Source of the DNA: Lactobacillus rodentium
GTDB taxonomy: Bacteria; Bacillota; Bacilli; Lactobacillales; Lactobacillaceae
Assembly (NCBI RefSeq): GCF_003423665.1
Contig: NZ_BFBY01000001.1
Location: forward strand, 186,001-250,000
Direction of reading: 5' to 3'
DNA: 64,000 nt
Shown here: piece after piece, positions 27,701-34,205 of the stretch
Numbering within the stretch: the stretch's first letter is position 1
How the letters are laid out: every line of letters begins with the position of its first letter
Position numbers and translations under genes: made by a program
Notes under the pieces: generated by a model
The model's input: only the letters and a program-made list of their open reading frames with translations
Told to the model about the DNA's origin: nothing
The model's database searches: none

Positions 27701-28513
27701 ACTTCAGTAGATGGAGGATCAATTATTCCAACCAAACCTGGTGAAGATACTCCAATTAAGTACGAACCAATCATTGATGAAACTACTGAATCTAAGGAAG
27801 TTACTAGAAAGATTGTTGTTACCACCCCAGATGGTAAGACAAAGACAATCACTCAAACCGCCAAAGTAACTCGTACAGTAACAACTAATGAAGTTACAGG
27901 TGATACAAAATATGGTGAATGGAGCAAAGCAGACTTCCCAGACTTTGTACCAGATAAGATTGATGGGTACACTATATTAATTGATGGTAAAGAGGGAGAG
28001 TCGGTAACTGCTATTCCAGTGATATTTAAAGATGGTATGCCAGAAGATGGAGTAACTGTTTATGTAACTTATCGTGAAATACCAGTTACGCCACCAATCA
28101 AACCAACTGAACCAAGTAAGCCGGAAAAACCAACCATTCCAACCGAGCCAAATAAGCCAGAAAGACCGACTAAGCCGGGTGAGCCGAATAAGCCAAGTAG
28201 GCCAACCAAGCCGGGTAAACCTAATGTAGAAAAACCATCGAAAGACCATAATTTTACAACTGGTCCTAGAGGTGAAGATCTTACACCCGGTCCTAAGGGT
28301 AGAGATAATCTTTCTCAAGCCGACAATGGCAAAGACTACATATCACAACCAAAGGCTATTAGTAGCAATAGTAAACAAGAATTACCACAGACTGGAAGCA
28401 AAGATAATAGTGCTTTAGCTACAGTTTTAGGTTTAGGTAGTATGCTTAGTGCGTTAATTACATCTTCTTGGACTTCAAAGAAGAGAAGAAAAAAGATGAA
28501 AAATAATCATTAA
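18776..28513 (+). CDS. Giant repeat-containing Mub-type adhesin, YSIRK/LPxTG
   Basis: This is a 3245-residue cell-wall protein. Residues 1-51 form a YSIRK-type signal (FSFRKLNSGLLVSA at 23-36, cleavage near AQA 49-51). Residues about 52-160 are low complexity and rich in Ser/Asn/Gln/Lys. Residues about 160-1150 are beta-rich, non-repetitive and not clearly assignable. Four tandem units of 461-470 residues start at about 1152, 1613, 2076 and 2539. Each carries three Mub-like modules (TRTINYVD, ITRTIN, GTRTITY) and a Pro-rich linker (QVDGDGN ... DPTKAG). A fifth, partial unit starts at about 3009. Then comes a Pro/Lys/Glu repeat stretch (about 3103-3157), LPQTG at 3203-3207, a hydrophobic helix and a basic tail. 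The family binds mucus; the ligand here is unknown. The ribosome site is AGGGGA. No sortase gene is in the window. Confidence 0.95.
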   Translation: MKKLSRKNTLEREKSTGQVRQHFSFRKLNSGLLVSAAIGAFLIFDNNTAQAATVSEKGANDAASTAENQNSASQKLQQKEVALSANNSQRENSNAQNNKTKSENSTVTSNKQNQPVATNTVQNSGIDVAQSKKTEDNLETKEVKVSNLTSESTKEDKTLTNLKASLAQKSTSSLPTPTVPDDMYVSTSDGRAEMIINNNKVGNVEGKKDITLQLNTNGAGKYVITIPDGIYDITTDPLDPNYGTKTVSGNTYTYDITYDGLVQIPITIKTKSNYAGEPTPLADIGETQKKITWSVDGVEQTPLTFTQTIKPEWNPQSPVRTNPNPTNVKGVPVNTNVTYTFKVNETSGVNSDGYTSNIVNSAVNYGTTITIPVPDGFILDQDATRSLNGFTEQYKTTITQPNGKGTDIIIEVLKGAGKQYWNQGSIPGYQLVGRYDIPQPEKDLIVSADKPITIVQKLGDGADAQTMEATVPSFTDTIIGKETSIPLGDFSPTIAEAYGANNNILPVTKNDIVVNYFGFTNSTIFSYNDDMKIKVDFPDGLTVNKISTPHTSDNLPGTTSYAYTLTLTDGTRLSGTVAAGESVSVPEGGNIQSAVFTPNAVAIGAQTAALPANDLRSQDTNVNAFIAYGHANEKYQNGDAITNGAQLETTVSITSTATGDKTWIAKQSQQIVLPENLTSYLNTFAWQGQTNSGQQNSGYLAVYYGTSNANTLNIYEPIFYYVIPATTNVTSPLSLQVPNVNGDTTATPKVTSFLADDGRTVVKIDYTGTKYYFNAGMNANTEVALNNNADATNGSSPWDIYVVSPTTKLLNTEYSDSTKNNFSTNSATNPFDTSWVQGNVNDLYHLGGGTWTIQQIAGITTAPMIKGNQNPDYTNQGSSNDKGSPKMDISVSIPNGLTSSVSNGNAYISVPQTSLGSGFDFELSGPATFDKYPGDVQVPYTITYSDESFDLYSGSEPNADAFETEDQVTDWSKIKTIKVSIPNLAPNSVLGRIIIPGTDPTIAEDAQKNGYVQTSLYIPNFATYTNKATKLPSISINGTANITSRYSYVDQDGTTKTIDIPDLTYNLNDNQATMPTEAQVLANLTAADKALIPDGYVVGSVQLIGPTEKSWQTDAPMGTPEFGQQVKYYYNNAIVQYNLVKRYSTETSTKDVTRTINYVDQTTNTAMPTDLVKDQTQSVTLTQVAVKNDAGEIIGYNISGTWTNGVYTPSTAANGQIKVDVTDAANSWMNGSNAKWAAVTNPNLTVDGYNGPFDSDGTAYPTVSEVAVNGTNTDSNITVYYTENTIEVPPTDPKNPSDPITGTNKDYPNGVSEDDLNKTITRTINVIDASGQSVSQEVQTVKYTRTATVNVVTGKVVKYTDWKAENSDWAAYAPTLKTGEGIQAILDANGQAYSNVTKDGDTLTGVGSYTVPTTDTKDNDETVNIYLNKVITLNGTRTITYKTYDHNNQLTDTTVDDAQKVTLTGSQTFDPATNKVIYSFDQTSATYPSLKVPVKTGYFASTSDIAAKTVSINNSDPIHSNLDDSVTVNYYPMGELIQVDQDGNQIEGTTPVIYPNDPNDATKVGEVTVPAAPEGWVIVDPEKGYPFTPTDPGHDTKIYYEKLDKVSENEKQVTRTITYIDKDTGKAIPTSVVVPTTQKATQYQFEVRDADGKLLGYNTQGTWDENGNYIPSTQRNGQYKVDTTDPAESWIVKPGTNFPELTNPDLKEYGYSGPFEADGTTAYPTVNKVEVTGKTTNSEVKVYYTEDIVTVPPTEPHQPGEPITGTKKDYPDGVKDSDLNKTITRTIKIVDADGNPVGDPIVQKVTYNRTAKVNVVTGHVDYEDWTSDKKNWDSYAPTLQTGEGIQTVTDSNGQPYSNLTKNGNVITGVGARDITYSATDKDDQTVIIYLNKAVSFTGTRTITYSFYDKDGQKTSTEDGEPQTVTVSGSQTFDPATNKVVYTFENPSVTYPAVNAPVKTGYYASTSAINDDTVSINQTNPQNSDLDAQANVNYYPMGEVIQVDGDGNQIPGTTPVTYPNNPTDPTKAGEVTVPKAPEGWVIVTPSDSNPFTPTDPGKDTKVVYEKLNEVTENTKEVTRTINYIDKTTGQPMPTNFAPTVEQKLTLTQYIVKDASGKVLGYNTTGTWEDGKYTPSTEDNGQIKVDTTDENQSWMNNTNAKWAAVTNPNLAIAGYSGPFEENGTTPYPTIAQETITGTTQNSTLTVYYTEDTVTVPPTEPHQPGEPIGNTHKQYPQGVEENDLNKIITRTINIYDANGNVVGDPVLQTVKYTRTATINVVTGDVKYSEWTAENDKANWDEYAPTLQTGEGIQTITDADGQNYDNVTKEGNKITGIGAQDISNTATAKDNDETVNIYLNKEVTFTGTRTITYVTYEKDGQTSSTETKQNVTVSGIQSYDPTTDKVVYTFEDPSATYSKVDTPVKDGYYASASQVGEETKTISQTNPQDGDLNAQASVDYYPMGEVVQVDGDGNRIPGTTPVPYPNDPSDPTKAGKVTVPPAPEGWVIVTPSDGDPFIPTNPGENKKIVYEKLDQVTENTKEVTRTINYVDKTTGQPMPTNLVSPVEQSVTLKQYIVKDASGKVLGYNTSGTWTNGKYTPSKEADGQIKVDTTDEAKSWMNGSNKNFDKITNPNLTVDGYSGPFDNEDKDYPTVDEMTVDGETPDKTTITVYYTENSVTVPPDKPIVPGGDGKIPNIPGTKIPYPNGVSDSDLNKTITRTINVYDADGKLVGTSVVQEVKYSRLATVNVVTGDVKYSDWTAEKDKSNWDEYTPTLQTGESIQSILENGQAYDHVTKDGNKLTGVAEFNVPAPDKSTGDTIKNETVNIYLNKEVTFTGTRTITYITHEKDGQTSSTETKQNVTVSGIQSYDPASGKVVYTFENPSATYGVEKVPVKTGYYASVSQLGEETKTISETNPQDSDLNATAIVDYYPMGNVIQVDGDGNPIPGTTPVPYPNDPNDPTKAGKVNVPPTPKGWKIVTSVDGGSIIPTKPGEDTPIKYEPIIDETTESKEVTRKIVVTTPDGKTKTITQTAKVTRTVTTNEVTGDTKYGEWSKADFPDFVPDKIDGYTILIDGKEGESVTAIPVIFKDGMPEDGVTVYVTYREIPVTPPIKPTEPSKPEKPTIPTEPNKPERPTKPGEPNKPSRPTKPGKPNVEKPSKDHNFTTGPRGEDLTPGPKGRDNLSQADNGKDYISQPKAISSNSKQELPQTGSKDNSALATVLGLGSMLSALITSSWTSKKRRKKMKNNH
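22229..23611 (+). repeat. Adhesin long repeat unit 1
   Basis: This is the first of four tandem units (1383 bases, 461 codons), starting at VTRTINYVDQTT and ending before VTRTITYIDKDT. It is the most divergent from units 3 and 4. Confidence 0.85.
23612..25000 (+). repeat. Adhesin long repeat unit 2
   Basis: 1389 bases, 463 codons. It shares the linker VPPTEPHQPGEPI with unit 3. The module order is the same as in the other units. Confidence 0.85.
25001..26389 (+). repeat. Adhesin long repeat unit 3
   Basis: 1389 bases, 463 codons, the same length as unit 2. Its 3' half is nearly identical to unit 4 at the DNA level around 25851-25970. Confidence 0.85.
26390..27799 (+). repeat. Adhesin long repeat unit 4
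   Basis: 1410 bases, 470 codons; slightly longer because of an altered linker (PGGDGKIPNIPGTKIPYPNG). It is followed by a shortened unit starting VTRKIVVTTPDG. Confidence 0.85.
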
Positions 28514-28525
28514 GGTTATTTAAAG

Positions 28526-28557
28526 AAAAGGAGTTCTCGAATGAGAATTCCTTTTTT
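28526..28557 (+). terminator. Terminator of the adhesin gene
   Basis: The stem AAGGAGTTCTC/GAGAATTCCTT with a GAAT loop is followed by six Ts. Confidence 0.88.
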
Positions 28558-28562
28558 GATAC

Positions 28563-28600
28563 AAAAAAGCTCTAAAAAGATATTATCTTTTAGAGCTTTT
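28563..28600 (-). terminator. Terminator of the ABC-F gene
   Basis: The stem AAAAGCTCTAAAA/TTTTAGAGCTTTT, read on the minus strand, ends in a T run just past the ABC-F stop. It could also back up the adhesin terminator. Confidence 0.88.
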
Positions 28601-28603
28601 GCT

Positions 28604-30532
28604 TTATTCAAATTCATCTAAGGCTTCAATTGCTTTTTCCCAATCGTTATTTGCTTGTTCAAGTTTGTCTTGAACTTCCGTAAGCTTTTCTTGTAGCGGA
28701 CCTAATTTTTCAAAAGAAGCGGCAATTTCTGGATTAGCCATTTCAGTTTGAATTTCTTTTTCTTGGTTTTCCAATTCTTCAATTTGCTTTTCAGCATCTT
28801 TAATTGCGCGTTCTAGTTTACGCTTTTGGGAATCACGAGCTTTTTGTTCTTGATAAGAAAGTTTAGTTTTGCTTTCAGAAGAAGGAGCAGACGTAGTATT
28901 AGTAGAAGTAGCAGTGACTTCACTTCTAGCTGCGCGCTCTTTTTCTCTTTCATTAAGATAATAAGAATAATTACCTTCATAAATTTTGGCATGACCATCA
29001 CGTACGGAAATAATCTTATTAGCTAATTCATTAATAAAGTAACGATCGTGTGAGACAAATAGTAAAGTACCATCATAATCAGATAGAGCCGATTCTAAAA
29101 CTTCTTTAGCTTCAATATCTAGGTGGTTTGTCGGTTCATCCATGAGTAAGAAATTATCATGTTCAAGTGAAAGTACAGTTAAAGTTAACCGGGCTTTTTG
29201 ACCACCAGATAACTGACCAACAGTTTTATCTATATCTTTAGCAGTAAACAAGAAACTTGCTAGAATTGAACGAACATCTTTTTCAGGCATCGTCTTATGA
29301 CGATCCCAAATGGTATCTAAAACGGTTTTAGACGGATCAAGAGTTTGTAATTCCTGATCATAGTAACCTAAATCAAGACTAGCTCCTAATTTAATGGAAC
29401 CAGCTTTTGGCTTAAGTTTATCAACAACAGTTTTTAGCAATGTGGATTTTCCAATCCCGTTTGGACCAATAATAGCCACCCGATCGTCTTTATTAACTTG
29501 AAAATTAATATCTTCAACCATGGTTTTATCGGGATAGCCAATTGAAAGATTATTAGCAATTAGAACTTCCTTACCCGAAGGTCGATCACTTGAAAAATGA
29601 ATTCGGACCTTATTTTTATGTTTAGGTGGATTGATTCGTTCTAATTTTTCAAGTTGCTTACGTCTACTTTGCGCACGTTTAGTAGTTGAAGCTCTCACTA
29701 AGTTCTTTTGAATGAATTCTTCTTCCTTTTTAATGTGTTCTTGCTGTTTTTCATAAGCAGCCTCTTGTTGAGAATCCATTAATTTGCGCTCTTTAGTGTA
29801 TTGGGTGTAATTACCTTTAAAAGTAGTAAGTTTACCAAAGTTTAATTCAAAAATTTCGTTAGTTAAATTATCTAAAAAGTATTGGTCGTGTGAGACAGTT
29901 ACAATGGCACCTTGATAGTTTTTAAGAAATCCTTCTAACCAATCTAAGGTATCTAGATCTAAGTGGTTAGTGGGTTCGTCTAGTAAAAGTAAAGGGGGTT
30001 TTTGTAAAAGTAGTTTCACAAATGCTAGTCTAGTCTTTTCTCCACCAGACAAAGTACCAATTACTTTAGACCAGCTATCTTCTTTGAAATTAAAACCATT
30101 TAAAACACTTTTGATTTCAGCTTGGTAGGTGAAACCACCGGCTTGTTCAAAGTCATAAGAAACTTGGTCATAGCGTTTTAAAAGCTTTTCATCTTCGGGA
30201 TGTTCAGCAATTTGTTCTTGCATTTTAGTAATGCGATTATTTGTTTCAATTAAATCAGCAAAAACAGAAAGCATTTCTTCCCAGATGGTTTTATTTTCAT
30301 CAAGTCCATTTTCCTGGGCGATATAACCAACATCAATATTTTTATTTACGGTGAACTCACCAGCAGTTGGATTTTGTTCACCCGTCATAATTTTTAATAA
30401 AGTAGTTTTACCGGCACCGTTAGGTCCAACCAGACCAATCCGGGCATTATCAGGAATTGAAAAAGTAACTCCTGAAAAAATTGTATTAGCGCCAAAACGC
30501 TGTTCAAGATTTTGTCCTTGTGCAATTATCAT
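28604..30532 (-). CDS. ABC-F family ATPase (YdiF-like)
   Basis: This is a 642-residue soluble protein with two ABC ATPase domains. Walker A motifs are GPNGAGKTT (near residue 36) and GPNGIGKST (near 355); signatures are LSGGEKTR and LSGGQKAR; Walker B motifs are LLLLDEPTNHLD and FLLMDEPTNHLD. An Arg/Lys-rich P-site linker lies between the domains, and a Uup-like coiled coil makes up about the last 85 residues. Length and C-terminal tail fit Bacillus YdiF. ABC-F proteins act on ribosomes; a housekeeping role is more likely than antibiotic resistance given the position next to rex. AGGAGA precedes the ATG. It diverges from rex across a 199-base gap. Confidence 0.92.
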   Translation of the reverse strand: MIIAQGQNLEQRFGANTIFSGVTFSIPDNARIGLVGPNGAGKTTLLKIMTGEQNPTAGEFTVNKNIDVGYIAQENGLDENKTIWEEMLSVFADLIETNNRITKMQEQIAEHPEDEKLLKRYDQVSYDFEQAGGFTYQAEIKSVLNGFNFKEDSWSKVIGTLSGGEKTRLAFVKLLLQKPPLLLLDEPTNHLDLDTLDWLEGFLKNYQGAIVTVSHDQYFLDNLTNEIFELNFGKLTTFKGNYTQYTKERKLMDSQQEAAYEKQQEHIKKEEEFIQKNLVRASTTKRAQSRRKQLEKLERINPPKHKNKVRIHFSSDRPSGKEVLIANNLSIGYPDKTMVEDINFQVNKDDRVAIIGPNGIGKSTLLKTVVDKLKPKAGSIKLGASLDLGYYDQELQTLDPSKTVLDTIWDRHKTMPEKDVRSILASFLFTAKDIDKTVGQLSGGQKARLTLTVLSLEHDNFLLMDEPTNHLDIEAKEVLESALSDYDGTLLFVSHDRYFINELANKIISVRDGHAKIYEGNYSYYLNEREKERAARSEVTATSTNTTSAPSSESKTKLSYQEQKARDSQKRKLERAIKDAEKQIEELENQEKEIQTEMANPEIAASFEKLGPLQEKLTEVQDKLEQANNDWEKAIEALDEFE

Positions 30533-30569
30533 AATTCAATTTCTCCTAGCAAATATTGTAACATAGGGC

Positions 30570-30599
30570 ATTATATAGGAATGAGTAATAGTTTGTGAA
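30570..30599 (-). promoter_or_regulatory. ABC-F promoter overlapping a Rex half-site
   Basis: On the minus strand TTCACA (30594-30599) and TATAAT (30570-30575) are 18 bases apart. The -35 region coincides with the Rex-like half-site AGTTTGTGAA at 30590-30599. Confidence 0.55.
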
Positions 30600-30713
30600 A
30601 TAAGATGAATAAATTGAAATATATTGTATTTGTGAAGTTGTTTACTTGATTTTTTATGATAATATCGCTTATTATTTAAGTGACAAGTAAAAACATTCAC
30701 ATTCACAAACTAT
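30588..30713. promoter_or_regulatory. Candidate Rex half-sites and rex promoter
   Basis: ATAGTTTGTGAA (30588-30599) and its exact inverse TTCACAAACTAT (30702-30713) bracket the divergent promoter region. A third TTTGTGAA is at 30629-30636 and an extra TTCACA lies at about 30696-30701. They match halves of the Rex operator TTGTGAA-N4-TTCACAA but are not joined into one full operator. A likely rex promoter is TTGTTT (30638-30643), 16 bases, TAATAT (30660-30665). Confidence 0.5.
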
Positions 30714-30731
30714 AACGAGGAAAATGAGAAG

Positions 30732-31367
30732 ATGGAAACAATTAAAATTCCTAAAGCAACAGCAAAACGGTTGCCTCTATATTATCGCTATTTAATTTTT
30801 CTAAATGATGAAGGAAAAGAAAAAGTATCTTCGACTGAATTATCTGAAGCAGTTCAAGTAGATAGTGCTTCGATCAGAAGAGATTTTTCTTATTTTGGTG
30901 CCTTAGGTAAACGCGGATATGGTTATGATGTCAAAAGTTTATTGAATTTTTTTAAGAAGATCCTGAACCAAGATACTTTGACTAATGTAGCCTTAGTCGG
31001 AGTAGGTAATATGGGACATGCGCTTTTGAATTATAACTTCAAGCGTACCAATAATATCCGTATTTCAGCAGCTTTTGATATTAATCCTAAAATTACTGGT
31101 ACTATTATGAGCGGAGTACCGGTTTATGATATGAGTGAAATGAAAAAGCAGTTGCAAGAACAACAGATTTCGATTGCGATTTTATCAGTACCACAGTCGG
31201 CGGCTCAAAAAACAGCAGATGAAATGATTGAAGCAGGAATAAAAGGAATTATGAATTTCACTCCTTTACGTTTATCTGCTCCAGCAGATGTACGCGTACA
31301 AAATGTTGATTTGGCAACAGAATTGCAAACTCTAATTTACTTTTTGGATTCGGATAAGAAAGATTAA
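30732..31367 (+). CDS. rex: Redox-sensing transcriptional repressor Rex
   Basis: This 211-residue repressor binds DNA when NAD+ is high and is released by NADH, controlling fermentation genes. The N-terminal winged helix holds [16 protein letters not shown] and [13 protein letters not shown]. The Rossmann domain carries [12 protein letters not shown], followed by [11 protein letters not shown]. The ATG follows GAGG. Its own upstream region carries Rex-like half-sites, so autoregulation is likely. The next operon is groESL, as in Bacillus. Confidence 0.95.
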   Translation: METIKIPKATAKRLPLYYRYLIFLNDEGKEKVSSTELSEAVQVDSASIRRDFSYFGALGKRGYGYDVKSLLNFFKKILNQDTLTNVALVGVGNMGHALLNYNFKRTNNIRISAAFDINPKITGTIMSGVPVYDMSEMKKQLQEQQISIAILSVPQSAAQKTADEMIEAGIKGIMNFTPLRLSAPADVRVQNVDLATELQTLIYFLDSDKKD

Positions 31368-31399
31368 AAAATAAATTAGTAAAGAAAAAATAATTTTTA

Positions 31400-31431
31400 A
31401 GGACCAACCTCTTATGTAGGTTGGTCTTTTT
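31400..31431 (+). terminator. Terminator of rex
   Basis: The stem GACCAACCT/AGGTTGGTC with a 7-base loop is followed by five Ts. Confidence 0.9.
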
Positions 31432-31437
31432 AGCCTT

Positions 31438-31464
31438 TTAGCACTCTTTGATAAAAAGTGCTAA
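31438..31464 (+). promoter_or_regulatory. CIRCE element 1 (HrcA operator)
   Basis: TTAGCACTC, nine bases, AAGTGCTAA: one mismatch to the consensus right arm GAGTGCTAA. It lies upstream of the groES promoter. Confidence 0.92.
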
Positions 31465-31482
31465 ATTTTTGGGTGCAAATCC

Positions 31483-31511
31483 TTGCATTCCCCTCCTAAA
31501 GAGGTTAATAT
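31483..31511 (+). promoter_or_regulatory. groESL promoter
   Basis: TTGCAT (31483-31488) and TAATAT (31506-31511) are 17 bases apart and are flanked by the two CIRCE elements. Confidence 0.75.
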
Positions 31512-31523
31512 TTTAATTGTGAG

Positions 31524-31550
31524 TTAGCACTAGATAAAAACGAGTGCTAA
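31524..31550 (+). promoter_or_regulatory. CIRCE element 2 (HrcA operator)
   Basis: TTAGCACTA, nine bases, GAGTGCTAA: one mismatch in the left arm. It lies just downstream of the -10 box, in the transcribed leader. Confidence 0.93.
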
Positions 31551-31579
31551 ATATTGTTATGTAATAGGAGGCATGCATC

Positions 31580-31864
31580 ATGTTACAACCAATCGGTGAT
31601 CGCGTGATCGTAAAAGTTGAAGAAGAGGAAGAACAAAAGGTTGGAGGCATTGTCCTTGCTTCTAACGCTAAAGAAAAACCTCAAGAAGGACAAATCGTAT
31701 CTGTCGGTGAAGGCAGACGTAGTGCAAATGGCGAATTAATTCCAATGTCAGTTCAAAAGGGCGAAACAGTATTCTTTGATAAGTATGCTGGTACTAAGTT
31801 GAACTACGAAGGTGAAGATTACTTAGTTCTTCACGAAGGCGACATTATCGCTGTCATTAAGTAA
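31580..31864 (+). CDS. groES: Co-chaperonin GroES
   Basis: This 94-residue GroES forms the heptameric lid of the GroEL chamber. The start [26 protein letters not shown] contains the mobile loop region, and [26 protein letters not shown] is the typical end. AGGAGG precedes the ATG. Transcription is expected to be repressed by HrcA through the two CIRCE elements and induced by heat or acid stress. groEL follows 25 bases later. Confidence 0.97.
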   Translation: MLQPIGDRVIVKVEEEEEQKVGGIVLASNAKEKPQEGQIVSVGEGRRSANGELIPMSVQKGETVFFDKYAGTKLNYEGEDYLVLHEGDIIAVIK

Positions 31865-31874
31865 TTTTAATTAA

Positions 31875-33521
<1,647 letters not shown>

Positions 33522-33567
33522 TAAACTCACTCCTATAATAAAAGAGCTTATTAATCTTAAATATATA

Positions 33568-33604
33568 AAAATGCTGATGATAATTAACTCATCAGCATTT
33601 TTTG
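33568..33604 (+). terminator. Terminator of groESL
   Basis: The stem AAATGCTGATGA/TCATCAGCATTT with an 8-base loop is followed by a T run. Confidence 0.92.
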
Positions 33605-33669
33605 TTGCTCTTTTAAAGTTAAATTGCATAAAATAAAAGAAAAAAAGAGCAAGAAGGGAAAGATGAAAG

Positions 33670-34107
33670 ATGAGTAATATTCGTAAAGCAAATATAGAAG
33701 ATATTAATAGAGTAATGGATATCTGGCTTCAGGCTAATTTAGAAGCTCATAATTTTGTTGATCCCAATTATTGGAAAGATAATTTTGCAGTGGTAAAACA
33801 GGAGATTCAAAATGCCGATGTTTTTGTTGTTGAAATAAAAAATGAAATTGTAGGTTTTGCTGGCCTAAAAGAAGATTACTTAGCAGGAATCTTTTTTGAC
33901 CAAAAAGTACGTCATCAAGGACTAGGTACTGAATTATTAAACTATTTAAAAAACCGTTATCCACAATTAATTCTAGATGTGTATCAAAAAAATCGAGCTG
34001 CTGTTAATTTTTATCAAAAAAATGGTTTTAAAACTATTCAGGAAAAAGAATATCAAAATCAAAATTTAAATGAATATCAAATGATGTGGAAAAGTGGAGA
34101 AAAATAA
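33670..34107 (+). CDS. GNAT family N-acetyltransferase
   Basis: This is a 145-residue GNAT protein. The acetyl-CoA loop is GIFFDQKVRHQGLGTELLNYL (QGLG core), and VYQKNRAAVNFYQKNGFKTI is the usual C-terminal signature. It resembles small YjaB-like acetyltransferases, but no substrate can be deduced. It stands alone between the groESL terminator and the mutS promoter. AAGGGAAAGATG lies upstream of ATG 33670. Confidence 0.85.
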   Translation: MSNIRKANIEDINRVMDIWLQANLEAHNFVDPNYWKDNFAVVKQEIQNADVFVVEIKNEIVGFAGLKEDYLAGIFFDQKVRHQGLGTELLNYLKNRYPQLILDVYQKNRAAVNFYQKNGFKTIQEKEYQNQNLNEYQMMWKSGEK

Positions 34108-34149
34108 TATTCTTCTAAGATAGTTTCCACAGCTATGAAGTATTTTTAA

Positions 34150-34173
34150 GTTCTATACGTTATAATATAGAAC
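34150..34173 (+). promoter_or_regulatory. Palindrome spanning the mutS -10 box
   Basis: GTTCTATA and TATAGAAC form a perfect 8+8 inverted repeat with an 8-base spacer. The spacer and right arm contain TATAAT (34161-34166). The layout suggests an operator at the mutS-mutL-ruvAB promoter. It is not the LexA or CIRCE consensus. Confidence 0.5.
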
Positions 34174-34205
34174 GTAGGTTTGCAAGAAAGGATTTTGAGT
34201 TAAGT

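Noticed and set aside
22229-27799. Repeats as a possible CRISPR array or minisatellite
   Set aside because: Units are about 1.39 kb, coding, and in one continuous frame; there are no short direct repeats with spacers and no cas genes.
28604-30532. ABC-F protein as an antibiotic resistance determinant
   Set aside because: Its length, C-terminal coiled coil and place beside rex fit the housekeeping YdiF group; resistance ABC-Fs differ in linker and context.
34150-34173. LexA (SOS) box at the mutS promoter
   Set aside because: The LexA consensus CGAAC-N4-GTTCG is not present; arm sequence and spacing differ.
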